NCBI GenBank assembly: GCA_003255065.1
Contig: QAOA01001120.1
Coordinates: 28,755 to 92,754 of the forward strand
Length of the DNA: 64,000 nucleotides
Reading direction: 5' to 3'
Source: Cercis canadensis
Lineage: Eukaryota > Streptophyta > Magnoliopsida > Fabales > Fabaceae
The notes under the pieces are model-generated. The model worked only from the letters and a program-made list of their open reading frames with translations. It ran no database searches and was not told the origin of the DNA. Every line of letters begins with the position of its first letter. Positions within the stretch are counted from its first letter, which is position 1. This document shows positions 50,030-62,869 of this stretch, piece after piece. A program made the position numbers and the translations under genes.

Positions 50030-51905
50030 ATGAATCTAACTAAGCCTGAAAAGGTTATATTAGAATCAAACTGGAAAGTGGTATTCTTCTACCACAAATT
50101 CACACCAAAGAAAGAAGAAAATACATTCTAATGTGTCGCATTAATAAAAGCATGACATCAGAAGATTATATAGTTAGGGACATTCAAAGTGAAACAAAAC
50201 AAAGAAGAAAGAATCACTCTCTAAATTATAGTTTCAATAGTAACTATTCTCAAAATACTTGTAAGTATTTTACATCAAGATGCTACAAAGAAATACAGTT
50301 TAATATATCATATAAATTAGAAAAATTGTATACTAAGATTATTAATTTTTTTGTTGGGCTTTTGCTAAGATTGTTACTTGATGAGTTTGATGCCACACTC
50401 TAACTCGTTGGCCTATTTATGATTATAGTCATAGATGTAGAGAAGTGGAAAAAATATAAATTGTATAAAGAAAGTTTAAGTAAATTCAATTAGATCCATT
50501 TACTATACAAAAAGTGAAACAATGTAAGAATAATTAATGTGTAAAGTATGTTATAAGTAGCCATGTATACATAACTCATCTGCTTAAGGTCACAAATTGA
50601 GATTGTCATACTAGTTGAGCTCCATTTGGATACTGGCTTAAAGTTCTAGGGAAATTAAAAAAAAAAAAATCAAAAGAAAATGAAAAATGCCCCGCCTTAT
50701 TATGAATTTTTCTAGATGCATTATATATCTACCATTGAAAAGTAAATGAAACATAGATGAAATGGAAACAATTAAAGATGCATCTCCACAAGTATAAATG
50801 ACTCTTATAATTCCTATACCCCATCTTAAAATTCTAACTCTATATATCTAAAAAAAATGCATTATCCATATCCAAAAAGAAAAAGAAAAAAGAAATGCAA
50901 TGTATTCAGTTAAGTATAAATGTTGTTATAGTTGTGATAGTGCCATTTGTCTAATAATCCATCCTTGGAAATCTTTCGCCTAACTATTATCTAGGTGCCA
51001 TTTAAAAGTTAAAAACACAGATTTTAATATAGCTATGATTTTATGGGCAAAAATTGGTTACAAGGCTCTCATCGCAAGAAGAGGGTCTTGTGTTCGAGAC
51101 TTCTCATTGACAAAATAATGGTCTCAATGCACTCCATCACATAAAGATACAATTGTAGGTGCTTCGATAACGAGACCCCTGGAGCAGGAATGGGTTGCCC
51201 CAAGTTTGATAAGTCTGACTCTATCTAAAGGTTAGAGTTGAGCCCTGGTTCTGGGGTTAAAAAAAAAAAGTAGCTATGTGTTTTCTAAAAATAAAAAATT
51301 CTTTGATTCCTCAAAACAAGAAGGCGACGATGGAACATGCAAAATAAACTGGTATTCTTCAATTCCTTAATGATAAAATTTTGAAAGAGTTATAAATCTA
51401 TAATTTTTTGTTCTCTTTGATATCGTTTATATATATAGATTGGGTAATTCTTAAAGATGCTTTCTAGAATAGATTTTGTTTTCGATTCAATCCATCTTTT
51501 TCTAAATCTCATAAGAAAAAAAGAGAAAAGATCAGATAAAATCTCATAGAAATATTTTTTTTCATGATTTCCCTACAATAATTAAAGTTCTTTTTATCTA
51601 TTTCAGATCTCACGGACAATATAGAAAGCAAAGAAGAAGGTAATCTTTTTTGCGATTACGAGATGCTCAATTGTTTTTGTTCTTTTCTTTTATTGGAGGC
51701 TACAAAACATGGGTAGGGTATCTCTTAGAATTTTATCCTATCTGATCTCTCAATGATTGAGTATTGGGTACTCTCACAAAAAAACTTAGACATCCCATTT
51801 ATGTATTTATGTTAGGTACACAACAATACCCAATGATAAATTTTCCTCTTCAAAGTAAATAGAAAAAAGTTACCTCATAGGTTATCCAAATTCATTCCTA
51901 TCTAG
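50030..51905 (+). repeat. PIN 5' upstream block, native copy
   Basis: It lies directly upstream of the intact PIN gene and is duplicated at 14240-17690 and partly at 26170-26730. It contains a SINE-like element. This copy lacks the 947-bp TIR element and the 740-bp tandem duplication. Confidence 0.85.
51038..51270 (+). mobile_element. SINE-like element, copy 2
   Basis: 233 bp with A-box-like TTGGTTACAAGGC and B-box-like TTGTGTTCGAGACTT, ending in an A-run. It is flanked by TAGCTATG at 51030-51037 and 51271-51278. It is orthologous in position to copy 1. Confidence 0.7.
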
Positions 51906-51940
51906 ATTCATTTCCTTTCAATGCAAGCTGGCTTGGTGCA

Positions 51941-51950
51941 CTATATATTA
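51941..51950 (+). promoter_or_regulatory. Probable TATA box of the PIN gene
   Basis: CTATATATTA lies about 155 bp before the chosen ATG. Transcription would start near 51970-51980. Inferred from sequence only. Confidence 0.5.
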
Positions 51951-52103
51951 TGCATACACAATGGCCAAAGCCATTGAGCAATACATAGACTTCATTGCCT
52001 TCTTCTCATATATATACACCAAAAGCAGATATCTTCTCTCATCACTCCTTCTCACTCTATGCATAATAAGCTTTTCTTTGTTCTATCAAAGGGTGGTGGG
52101 GAA

Positions 52104-54755
52104 ATGTTAAACGTGAATGAAGTTTTTGGGGCAGTTGTCCCCTTGTATGTTGCCATCATACTAGGCTACGCCGCAGTGCGGTGGTGGAAGATCTTCACAC
52201 CAGAACAATGCTCAGGAATCAATGGGTATGTGGCTGATTTTGCAGTTCCATTCCTTCTTCTGGACCTTGTTACAAGCAACAACCTCTACAACATGAACTT
52301 TCATGTCCTTGTTGCTGATTTTCTTCAGAAAGTATTCATTTTGGTTATTCTTCTACTTTGGAATTTCCTAACCAAGAAAGGTAGCTTTGAGTGGGTGATT
52401 ACCATTTTTTCTCTCTCGACTCTTTCGAACACTCTACTCATTGGAATCCCTATACTCCAATCCATGTACGGGGATACCACAAATAACCTACTAATTCAGA
52501 TTGTGGTTCTTCAAGGTATAATTTGGTACAATCTTTTGCTAGCTATGTATGAATATAGAGCAGCTAAGCTCCTCATTACAGAGCAATTTCCTAGCAATGC
52601 GGGGTCTATTGCTTCTGTTAAAGTTGAATCTGATGTTGATTCGTTTAGTGCCCGGGAATCGTTAGAGACTGATACTGAGATAGGTAGCAATGGGAGACTT
52701 CATGTGGTGGTCAGAAATTCCTCTAGAACATACCCAACAGGGGCCTCTATGGAGACTCTTTGGTCATTAGAATCTCATCCTCAGGAACTTAAGTCAAGGT
52801 CTACAAACTCTTTTGCCTTGCAGTCTTCAGAAAGAGCTGGTGCTAGAACTTCAAGGAGTGTATCTTATAGTCCTGCTTCTGAAAGGAACTATCATAGACA
52901 TGGATCTAGTAACGGAAGCAAAGTAGCTGATGTCCCCCATGATGTTGACATCATATTTGAACCTTCTGATCGGTCTTCTCTTCAACATGAAACATCTACT
53001 AAGAGGTAATCTCATATTAAACTCCTTTTTAATCCTTTTTTTTTTTATGTTATTAATTGTTAAAAGAGAGTGCAATAGAAAGGGAGGGGAGTGTATGACA
53101 GGGGTTGAAACCCTAGCATCAAATACATTGATATCTTATGGTTAGAAGAGTGCTATTGGATCCGCAATTCATTGGCAAACTTTGATTTTGGTAGCAACTT
53201 GGTCTGCATTGGATATTCAACTCTTTGTAATTTTACTTTTAATTATTAACAAGTTTATAACTTTTTCGATTTGAATTGTTTTTCCCTCCCTTTAGTGATA
53301 CTTATAAAGACTTAGACAAAGAAGATGTAGAAAAGAAGACAAAGCCCTCTGCAGGTGTTGTAACAAAGCTCATCGTAATCATAGTGGGGAAGAAGCTAAT
53401 AAGAAATCCAAACACGTATGCTAGTATTGTAGGCATTATATGGTCTCTCATAGCATTCAGGTACGTACTTTACAAATTATTATACTACAATATAACCTTT
53501 TAATTTATAGCTTAGTTTGTGTATGATCCAAAACTTACAAGTTTGTCCATAGAAGAAGGCAATTGAGACATGCATAGATAGCCCTTAGATTTCTTTAATT
53601 TCCTATGATATCATAATCCAACATTTCAATGTGTAATTTTTTAATTTTGTTTACAGGTTTAACATCACAATGCCATTGGTGATAAAAGGGTCCATAACAT
53701 TGATGTCTAAAACAGGTACAGGAATGGCAATGTTCAGCTTAGGTATGTATGTATCATCATCTACAAAAAAAAAAAAATAAGAAGTAACTTTTGATTTTAT
53801 GCACTTGAGAATTAAATGGTTATTTTCCTTAATTGGAATAATTAATCAGGTTTGTTCACCTCTCTCCAACCGAAGATCTTGAGTTGTAGTATAGGCATGA
53901 TCGTTATGTTCACAACTGTTAGGTTTTTAGTTGGTCCAATAGTGATGGCTGCAACTTCTGCTGCAGCTGGTCTTCGTGGAGTCCTTCTTCAAGGATCAGT
54001 GGTTCAGGTATCAATACTAACACATTTTTATCCGAAAATTCCATTTTTATCAGACATATTTACATAAAATATTTAAGATTTTCATGGTTTCTATGACAAT
54101 CATTTAGATTATCATTATATTAACTTAAAAAAAAAAATTATCTGCGAGTAAGACTATTTAGAATCATTGTACTTATTTTCTCTCTTTTGTTATTTTTTCT
54201 ATTTCTCTTTTTTATTTTCACATGTCTGATTTCTCTGTTTAAATAGATGTTCGTGCATTACATGAGCTGCAACTAGTATCTAGTATATCCTACTTCTCAA
54301 AATATGAGTATCTTGAATTCTTAAGTATGTTACATTGCCATGATATATTGGCACACATTCGAAAAATAGATATAAAAGATATAGGAATATCTAATAGTGT
54401 GAAAAATTGAAGGTTAAATATAACTTACACTTAGATATGATAAAATCATTTTGAAATTAGGCTCATCTCATAATGGTTGATCTTGATTGCTGCAGGCTGC
54501 TCTTCCAACAGCCCTTGTTTGTTTTGTATTTGCCAAGCAATACAATGTCCACCCTGAGATATTCAGCAGTTCGTATGTTCTATAAACTCTTAAACTCTTT
54601 AAGCTCTTGAAATTTCTAATAAATTAATTTTCTAACGAAAAAGAAATAGAAAAAGACAATGACTTTGGTTTGGTGAATTTGTCAGGATCATTCTTACAAC
54701 AGCAACTACTTTGCCTGTTGCAATAGCCTATTATTATATACTCTTGCGGATCTGA
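52104..54755 (+). CDS. PIN-family auxin efflux carrier, intact, six exons
   Basis: Exports auxin across a membrane. Exons: 52104-53005, 53296-53460, 53657-53742, 53850-54007, 54496-54572, 54686-54755; all introns GT-AG and in frame, giving 485 residues. I chose ATG 52104 because [20 protein letters not shown] fits the family start. An in-frame ATG at 52059 would add 15 residues. Residues 1 to about 160 form the N-terminal membrane bundle ([29 protein letters not shown]). About 165-325 is a hydrophilic loop, shorter than in long PINs, and I see no TPRXS phosphosite motif in it. NPNTY at 338-342 is the conserved NPXXY sorting motif. The C-terminal bundle follows ([33 protein letters not shown]). 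An intermediate loop makes plasma-membrane or ER location uncertain. It may be a divergent clade (for example PIN5- or PIN9-like), so I give no number. Confidence 0.95.
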
Positions 54756-55990
54756 CTCTTGCTTTGCTGCCACAAAAAGGATTGCCTTCTATGCTGTAAA
54801 CTAGGTTAGGACTCGGCGACAGAGAATGAAGTGAAAGCAAGGAACTGCATTCTGTATCTTGTAACCTAAGTTTGGTTCCAGAACAAGGAGAAAATGAAGG
54901 ATTTAGGGAGTCAAATTTTTTTGCCCATTTTCTTCGTTTATATAGAATAAGAAAATAGAATCAGTTACTCACCATATATATAGATAGATAGATAGATTGA
55001 TAGACTCAGTTATTGTATACTGTTTTATTTTTGATAAATTAATAGTATACTTTAGTGTTTGGGCTATACAATAAGGTATCGTGTTGCCAATTTCTATTCT
55101 ATAAATTTCATAATCTCAAATCACTTTTATGAAATCGTAGGTTTCTTACCCTTTTTTTTTTTTGTTCACTAGAGACTACATAACATAGAATAAGCCGGTA
55201 GTCTATCCCATTCTAAGATCCCACCTCACCTTTTTCTAGTGGGATTTAAACTCGATACTAAATAATAGTTTGTTTTATACCAATTATTATTCCATTTCTT
55301 TTTTTTTTTTGTCTGTAGATAAAATAGTGATTGTAATTGTAATTGAGAGATTTAAATCTTAAAAAGGGATAAAGAGACCAAGCTTATGATTGGAAGTACA
55401 TTCCATTTATAATGAAGAAGTTATCACATCAAATTAATTTTAATATAATAAATTAATATTATTTCAATATAATAAATATGTAATTTTTTGGTTTAGTATG
55501 TTGCTATTGTGTTCATGATTATTATTAATAACCACATATTTATATACGATAACTCAGAAGGGACTTTCTGTCATTTCATCGTGAGAATGACTTAATTGGA
55601 AATATGTTCAAATTTTTTGACTTGAGATTCATTCTCCCTATTTTTTTTTCACTTTTTCTTGGTCATAGTTCTTCTGTTATCTGTTTGGCCATACCTACTG
55701 ATTCTCTTTTGGGCCATTTATATGGTTACCAAATTGCAAAACTAGTATTGGGCCAAGAAACTTGGGTACTTTTTTAGTNATATGTTCAAATTTTATGACT
55801 TGAGATTCATTCTCCCTATTTTTTTTTTCACTTTTTCTTGGTCATAGTTCTTCTGTTATCTGTTTGGCCATAGCTACTGATTCTCTTTTGGCCATTTATA
55901 TGGTTACCAAATTGCAAAACTAGTATTGGGCCAAGAAACTTGGGTACTTTTTTAGTTGGACCAAAGAAGAATGAAAACAGAACTAGGGTC
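54756..55990. other. PIN 3' region and intergenic DNA with an N-flanking duplicate
   Basis: After the PIN stop come a likely 3' UTR and a (GATA)n run near 54980. About 55600-55778 is repeated at 55780-55960 around the N at 55779 (ATATGTTCAAATTTT and TTGGGCCAAGAAACTTGGGT), a probable assembly join. No gene is seen. Confidence 0.7.
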
Positions 55991-55998
55991 CATATTAC

Positions 55999-56052
55999 TG
56001 GGCCTTGAAAGACGATGAAAGGGTACAAATGTCATTTAGCAAACTAGGGTTT
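55999..56052 (+). promoter_or_regulatory. RPSA promoter elements: site II (TGGGCC) and telo-box
   Basis: TGGGCC at 55999-56004 and TAGGGTTT (reverse of AAACCCTA) at 56045-56052 lie 150-200 bp before the RPSA ATG. This pair is common in plant ribosomal-protein gene promoters and is linked to expression in dividing cells. Another TTGGGCC lies near 55928. Confidence 0.7.
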
Positions 56053-56200
56053 TTCATGATCTCCTTAGCAGAAGGAGCCATTAGATTAGAACCCCTTAAA
56101 GCTCTCGTTTTCGCGGCTTCCGTTGACACTGCCAACTGAGCAGCTAAGCTTTTTGTGTTACAAAGCGTAAGAGGGCATAGCAGTTCTCCTTCTCGGAGCC

Positions 56201-58530
<2,330 letters not shown>

Positions 58531-58639
58531 CTTTGAGATGGAGTCTTTGATGCTGTGATTTTCTGCGATAATTTACATCCTCCTGCCCTATCCAGAAGTA
58601 AAAACAGGGTTCTGGTTTTTGTAGGAAAAAAGCGTTTTT

Positions 58640-58968
58640 TTTCTCTTCGCATTTAGTTTTATCTTTTGAGTTGCAGAATTATTTTGTTATTGACAGTGGT
58701 ATACTCCAAAGAATTTTATATTTGTCCAGATTCGGTTATTTGCATATTTGTTAATGGTTTTGACTTTTCTACAATGTTGCATTTGGCTTGCTGAGTACTC
58801 GTTTTATTTTAGCTCAAAAGAGATTTCATTCATTTCACGTAATAAGATCATAACAAAACATAAAGAATAATAGAATATACATAAGATGTCTCAGAAAAAA
58901 GGCTTGATACTTGACTCCAACTAAAGCAACTAGCAACATGCTAAGATAACCATAACGGGTGTCATAGT
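58640..58968 (-). pseudogene. Remnant of the small membrane-protein gene behind RPSA
   Basis: 58640-58890 matches the 3' flank shared by the copies at 28490-28720 and 40772-41000. 58897-58968 matches their N-terminal codons in reverse (CTTGATACTTGACTCCAACT; ATAACGGGTGTCATAGTCAA). Everything between is deleted. This is the ancestral RPSA-to-membrane-protein tail-to-tail order, with the second gene now lost here. Confidence 0.85.
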
Positions 58969-59462
58969 CAATAAAAGAAAGGAGAATTTCTGTTGTAAAG
59001 ACATATAGAAATAGGTCACCATATTTTATTAAGAATAACCACAGCTTTTATTTTATGACAAAGTGACTTAATTTTGAGATTTTTGAATTCTGCTCTGAAC
59101 TCTCAATAAAATAGACCAAAGAGGACTATGATGATGAGGAATTTTTCTAACGAAATTGAAGAAAAAAAATCAAAACTTTTCTCTTTTTCTTTCCTGGGTT
59201 CAGAAGAGGAACAAAATAGAAGAAAGGATAAAAGTTCAGAAATGGGAAAAAGATATTAAAGAAATAATTTGGACACTGACTCCATTTTTGAGCATCAACC
59301 GGCCTAGAATTTATGATTATTATACAGTGGATGAGATTAAATAGGTATTTATTATCCAGAAAGATACTAAAGTTTGAAATATACAACCACTTCCAAAAAT
59401 CTCAAAGACCCATATATTATCTGTTAGACTGTAATATCAAATCAAATTTGTTCAAATAGGAG
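58969..59462. other. AT-rich intergenic DNA, nothing recognised
   Basis: It lies between the RPSA downstream region and the repeated 3' flank of nitrobindin. A C/T- and A-rich stretch is at 59160-59210. Confidence 0.5.
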
Positions 59463-59779
59463 ATAGAACTGGCAAGAAATTTCTCAGCTGGAATATATTG
59501 CTGTCCAAAAAATACAGACAAAATTGGATGGCTCTACAATGGTGACATACATCCTTCTATTACACTTGTTGGAACATGATTTCTTCATAGTTTTTTCAAA
59601 GCTGCTTTCAAGTGTGNCAAATTTGTTCAAATAGAAGATAGAACTGGCAAGAAATTTCTCAGCTGGAATATATTGCTGTCCAAAAAATACAGACAAAATT
59701 GGATGGCTCTACAATGGTGGCATACATCCTTCTATTACACTTGTTGGAACATGATTTCTTCATAGTTTTTTCAAAGCTG
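59463..59779. repeat. N-flanking duplicate at the nitrobindin 3' end: probable assembly join
   Basis: About 59448-59616 is repeated at 59622-59793 around the N at 59617 (AGATAGAACTGGCAAGAAAT; GGATGGCTCTACAATGGTG). The left copy repeats the last codons of nitrobindin exon 4 (TTTTTTCAAAGCTGCTTTCA). Only the right copy is continuous with the gene. Confidence 0.85.
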
Positions 59780-61514
59780 CTTTCAAGTGTGGTTGAAGGC
59801 CTATCGTATTAGTAGCCATCTTAACCTCGTAACAAAGATCTCCATCCACTAGCTCAAAAACTCGTCTTATCTCTCTAACCTGTATAGATTGAGCAAAAAA
59901 TTAGAAATATTAACACACCAAAATGAAGTTTTGCTTCACTGTGAAATATTTAGCAAACGTTGGTAAAGGGAGCAATCATTTAGCAACTGGGAGATAAGTA
60001 TATTGAATCATGTAATATGAAACCTTTTTGACATAATACTCAAAAGACAGAAAATCATTTTGCTATGATGCTTCCATTTTCGACCTTTCTAAAATGTAAT
60101 CCAAGTTACACCCTCTTCTCCATTCCCCCCGCCCTCCCACCCCCAAAAGAAAAAGCAGAAAACTGTGACTAAAAAACAATCCATCCATTAAGAGTTGTAT
60201 ATGAGTTTAGTGAACTAGAACTCGGCATGAATAAGAGGGAATCACTTTCATTGTTGTATTTCAGAAAGACCATATTAAGTACCTTAGAAGCATTCCCCAC
60301 AGTTTCACTCTGAAGCTCTACCACTTTCTCTTGGGCATTATACGTCCCTTTCTGGATTGCACAAAAGATTATAGGCACATCAAAGGAAGAAAAAACAACA
60401 GAAGACAATTAAAACAAAAGACCAGAAATAGATACCTGAAAACTACCTTGTGTTTTGGAACTAGAAACGAAGCAATGGACAAGGTTTTTATGTAATAATA
60501 CAATACAATATTAACGGTAGAAATCCAGCTCAAATTTGCCAGAATTGATCTTACATCAATGAATGAAACAACATGTGAATATCACATTATGCAACTTTAT
60601 CACGAGGAGTTCAGATAGCCATTCATGTAAATCGTTTACTCTGACTATAATTGCTAACATAGTAGCATGTTAGATTTAAAAAGTAGCCAGTCATGACATT
60701 CCCCATATTTAGCATTAAGAACTGGTGCATCAGGAACAAGATGTCATTTTCATTCGATTTGAGAGGTCTCCAAAAGTAACTTGAAGGGAATTTGTTATAA
60801 TAAGAGTTCAGGAATATTCGCATCCACTAGTTCATGGATTCAGATTTGAGAAACACAATTTTGATAGTATGAAGTAAAGCAGGCAAATTGTCAAACAGTT
60901 AGTTTATGTGTGATATAAAATTAAAGTCAAATTCAACCCAGAACAAATTTTTTCACATTAATCAAGTGATCCAATCGGAGGCATTGAACAAGTTCAGATA
61001 GCAGGCAAAACTAACTCATGGAAGATCAAATTAAACACAGTACCTGAACTTCAACAAGACCAGTGCTTTGAGCAATCACAACTTCAATGGTACCATCAGG
61101 TTTGGGGCGCCAGTATCCACTCTCGGCGTGCATGGGTTCACCAGAATTGAGTTTCCAAGTCTTCTGAGTATACCCAATTACGGGCTTGTCTCATCTCACA
61201 CACAAAAGAAAGAAAACAAAATCAGTGCCCAAAAATTTCACAGAAAATTTTTACCTTGTCAGGCCATATTCCCACAAATCAAAATCAAACCCCATTAGGA
61301 AAAAGCCAGTAACTTTACACAGCCAGACCCAGAATACCTTGTTGCCAGCATGGGAGAAATGAAGCTCTTCGCCATAAGAGAAGGAATTAATGGTGGGATA
61401 GCCACCTTCTCCTTGGCCTCTCCATGTACCCAAAAGGTAGGAAAGTGGTTCCACCGATGGGTGTATCACTGGCGGCGATGATGATGCTACTGGTGCATCC
61501 TTTTTTGCATCCAT
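59760..61514 (-). CDS. Nitrobindin-like heme protein (THAP4/DUF1794-type beta-barrel), intact, four exons
   Basis: Nitrobindins bind ferric heme and react with nitric oxide and peroxynitrite; the plant protein is small and cytosolic. Exons on the minus strand: 61514-61338, 61184-61044, 60351-60283, 59879-59760. All splice sites are GT-AG, giving 169 codons (168 residues), close to the family's usual length. Exon 1: PLSYLLGTWRGQGEGGYP then SYGEELHFSHAGNK. Exon 2: PVIGYTQKTWKLNSGEPMHA, ESGYWRPKPDGTIEVVIAQS, TGLVEVQ. Exon 3: KGTYNAQEKVVELQSETVGN, ASK. Exon 4: VREIRRVFELVDGDLCYEVK, then QPHLKAALKKL with the proximal heme-ligand His near the C-terminus. It is convergent with RPSA and divergent from MED22. 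An exon 1 copy lies at 6613-6786. A duplicated stretch around an N touches its 3' end. Confidence 0.95.
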
Positions 61515-61639
61515 TTCCTTTTGGGAATGTTTCTGATTCTGAATCTTTGCTGCAAAATAGCGCTCTGCTCTGCAAACCCAATTTGGTTTTGTTCTCTCTG
61601 AGTTTACAAAGCGGATAACGAGACACTACCCTCTGCAGG

Positions 61640-62820
61640 AATCGCCATGGCGTTAACGTTTATGACTTGTGACAAATGAGATAATTAGACAAGTTTGAGG
61701 TTTAAGCCAAGTACGAGTAATTAATTTCCCAATCAAATATTACAGTTGCACTAAAATCTCCCTTAATAAATCTAAAAAAAAAAGCTCCCTTTATAAAAAC
61801 AAATACTGAGAAACAATTCCGGATAGAGGTATTAAATAAAAGATTAAACACTTTGGTATATAAATTACGTTTTGCTAATAAAGTAATCATTTTTTGTTTT
61901 TTACTTCTATAGTCATAGACTACAGCTATCCACTTTATTTAATATTTTTTAAGATTGGTCTCTTTATTTTTTTTTATTGGTTTAAATTTTTTATTGTAAA
62001 TATAGTTATTATTTATTTATTAAAAAATTTTATGATTAATAATTTTGTTTATGTCATTTCAATTTTATTATTATCATTATGAAAAGGTATTGTAAATGAT
62101 AAAATTTATCATTTTAAAAATGAGAACTACGCACAAGTTTAGGACTTATTCAGAAGTTTTTTTTTTTTGTCTGTGAAAAGAAATTTTGTGTGATAAAAAT
62201 AATTTTAAAATTTAACAAAAAAAATTTGTTTTTAAAAATCTGAATTTAAACTCATTAAAAACCTCTTAAATCAACTAACGTTTTTTTTAATTATCAACCA
62301 ATTATATTATGTTAACTTATTGATCGTAGTAACTTAATTTTAATTTTTTTATGCTAAAACCATAAAATAATTCATATGTTTCTTTTCTTTTATACTAATT
62401 AAAACTAAAGTTTTTCCACTAAAAAAACTATTTTTTAAAATAAACTGTCCATAATCAAACGATAACCAAATTGTAATTTCTATTCCTCATGGGTATCAAT
62501 AATTAATTTATGTTTAAGAGGGGGAAAAATTCTCCATAAAAAAATGGGAAAAAAATTAATCTGAAAAGAAAAAAGAGGGAAGAAATTGAGATTTTTATGT
62601 TATAGTTGTAAAGTTAATAGTCTAATACCAATTAAAATTCTGTTTAAGGTGTTTTTAATTCACCATATTATAAGGCATTTGATAAGCACATTATTTCGNA
62701 TTGAGATTTTTATGTTATAGTGTAAAGTTAATAGTCTAATACCAATTAAAATTCTGTTTAAGGTGTTTTTAATTCACCATATTATAAGGCATTTGATAAG
62801 CACATTATTTCGCTATTTAA
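61640..62820 (+). repeat. MED22-upstream repeat block at the native locus, with an N-flanking duplicate
   Basis: This is the shared spacer between nitrobindin and MED22, probably the source of the copies at 6900-8990 and 31140-32345. 62586-62698 is repeated at 62700-62811 around the N at 62699, a probable uncollapsed join. It ends in the common promoter sequence (CATTATTTCGCTATTTAACA). Confidence 0.85.
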
Positions 62821-62869
62821 CAACCGCACGTTAAAGGAAAATCAGAAAAATACTAGTTACCCTCACGCA

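Noticed and set aside
55600..55960. Real tandem duplication upstream of RPSA
   Set aside because: It surrounds a single N, as in four other places, so an unmerged contig overlap is more likely. I keep it only as an assembly flag.
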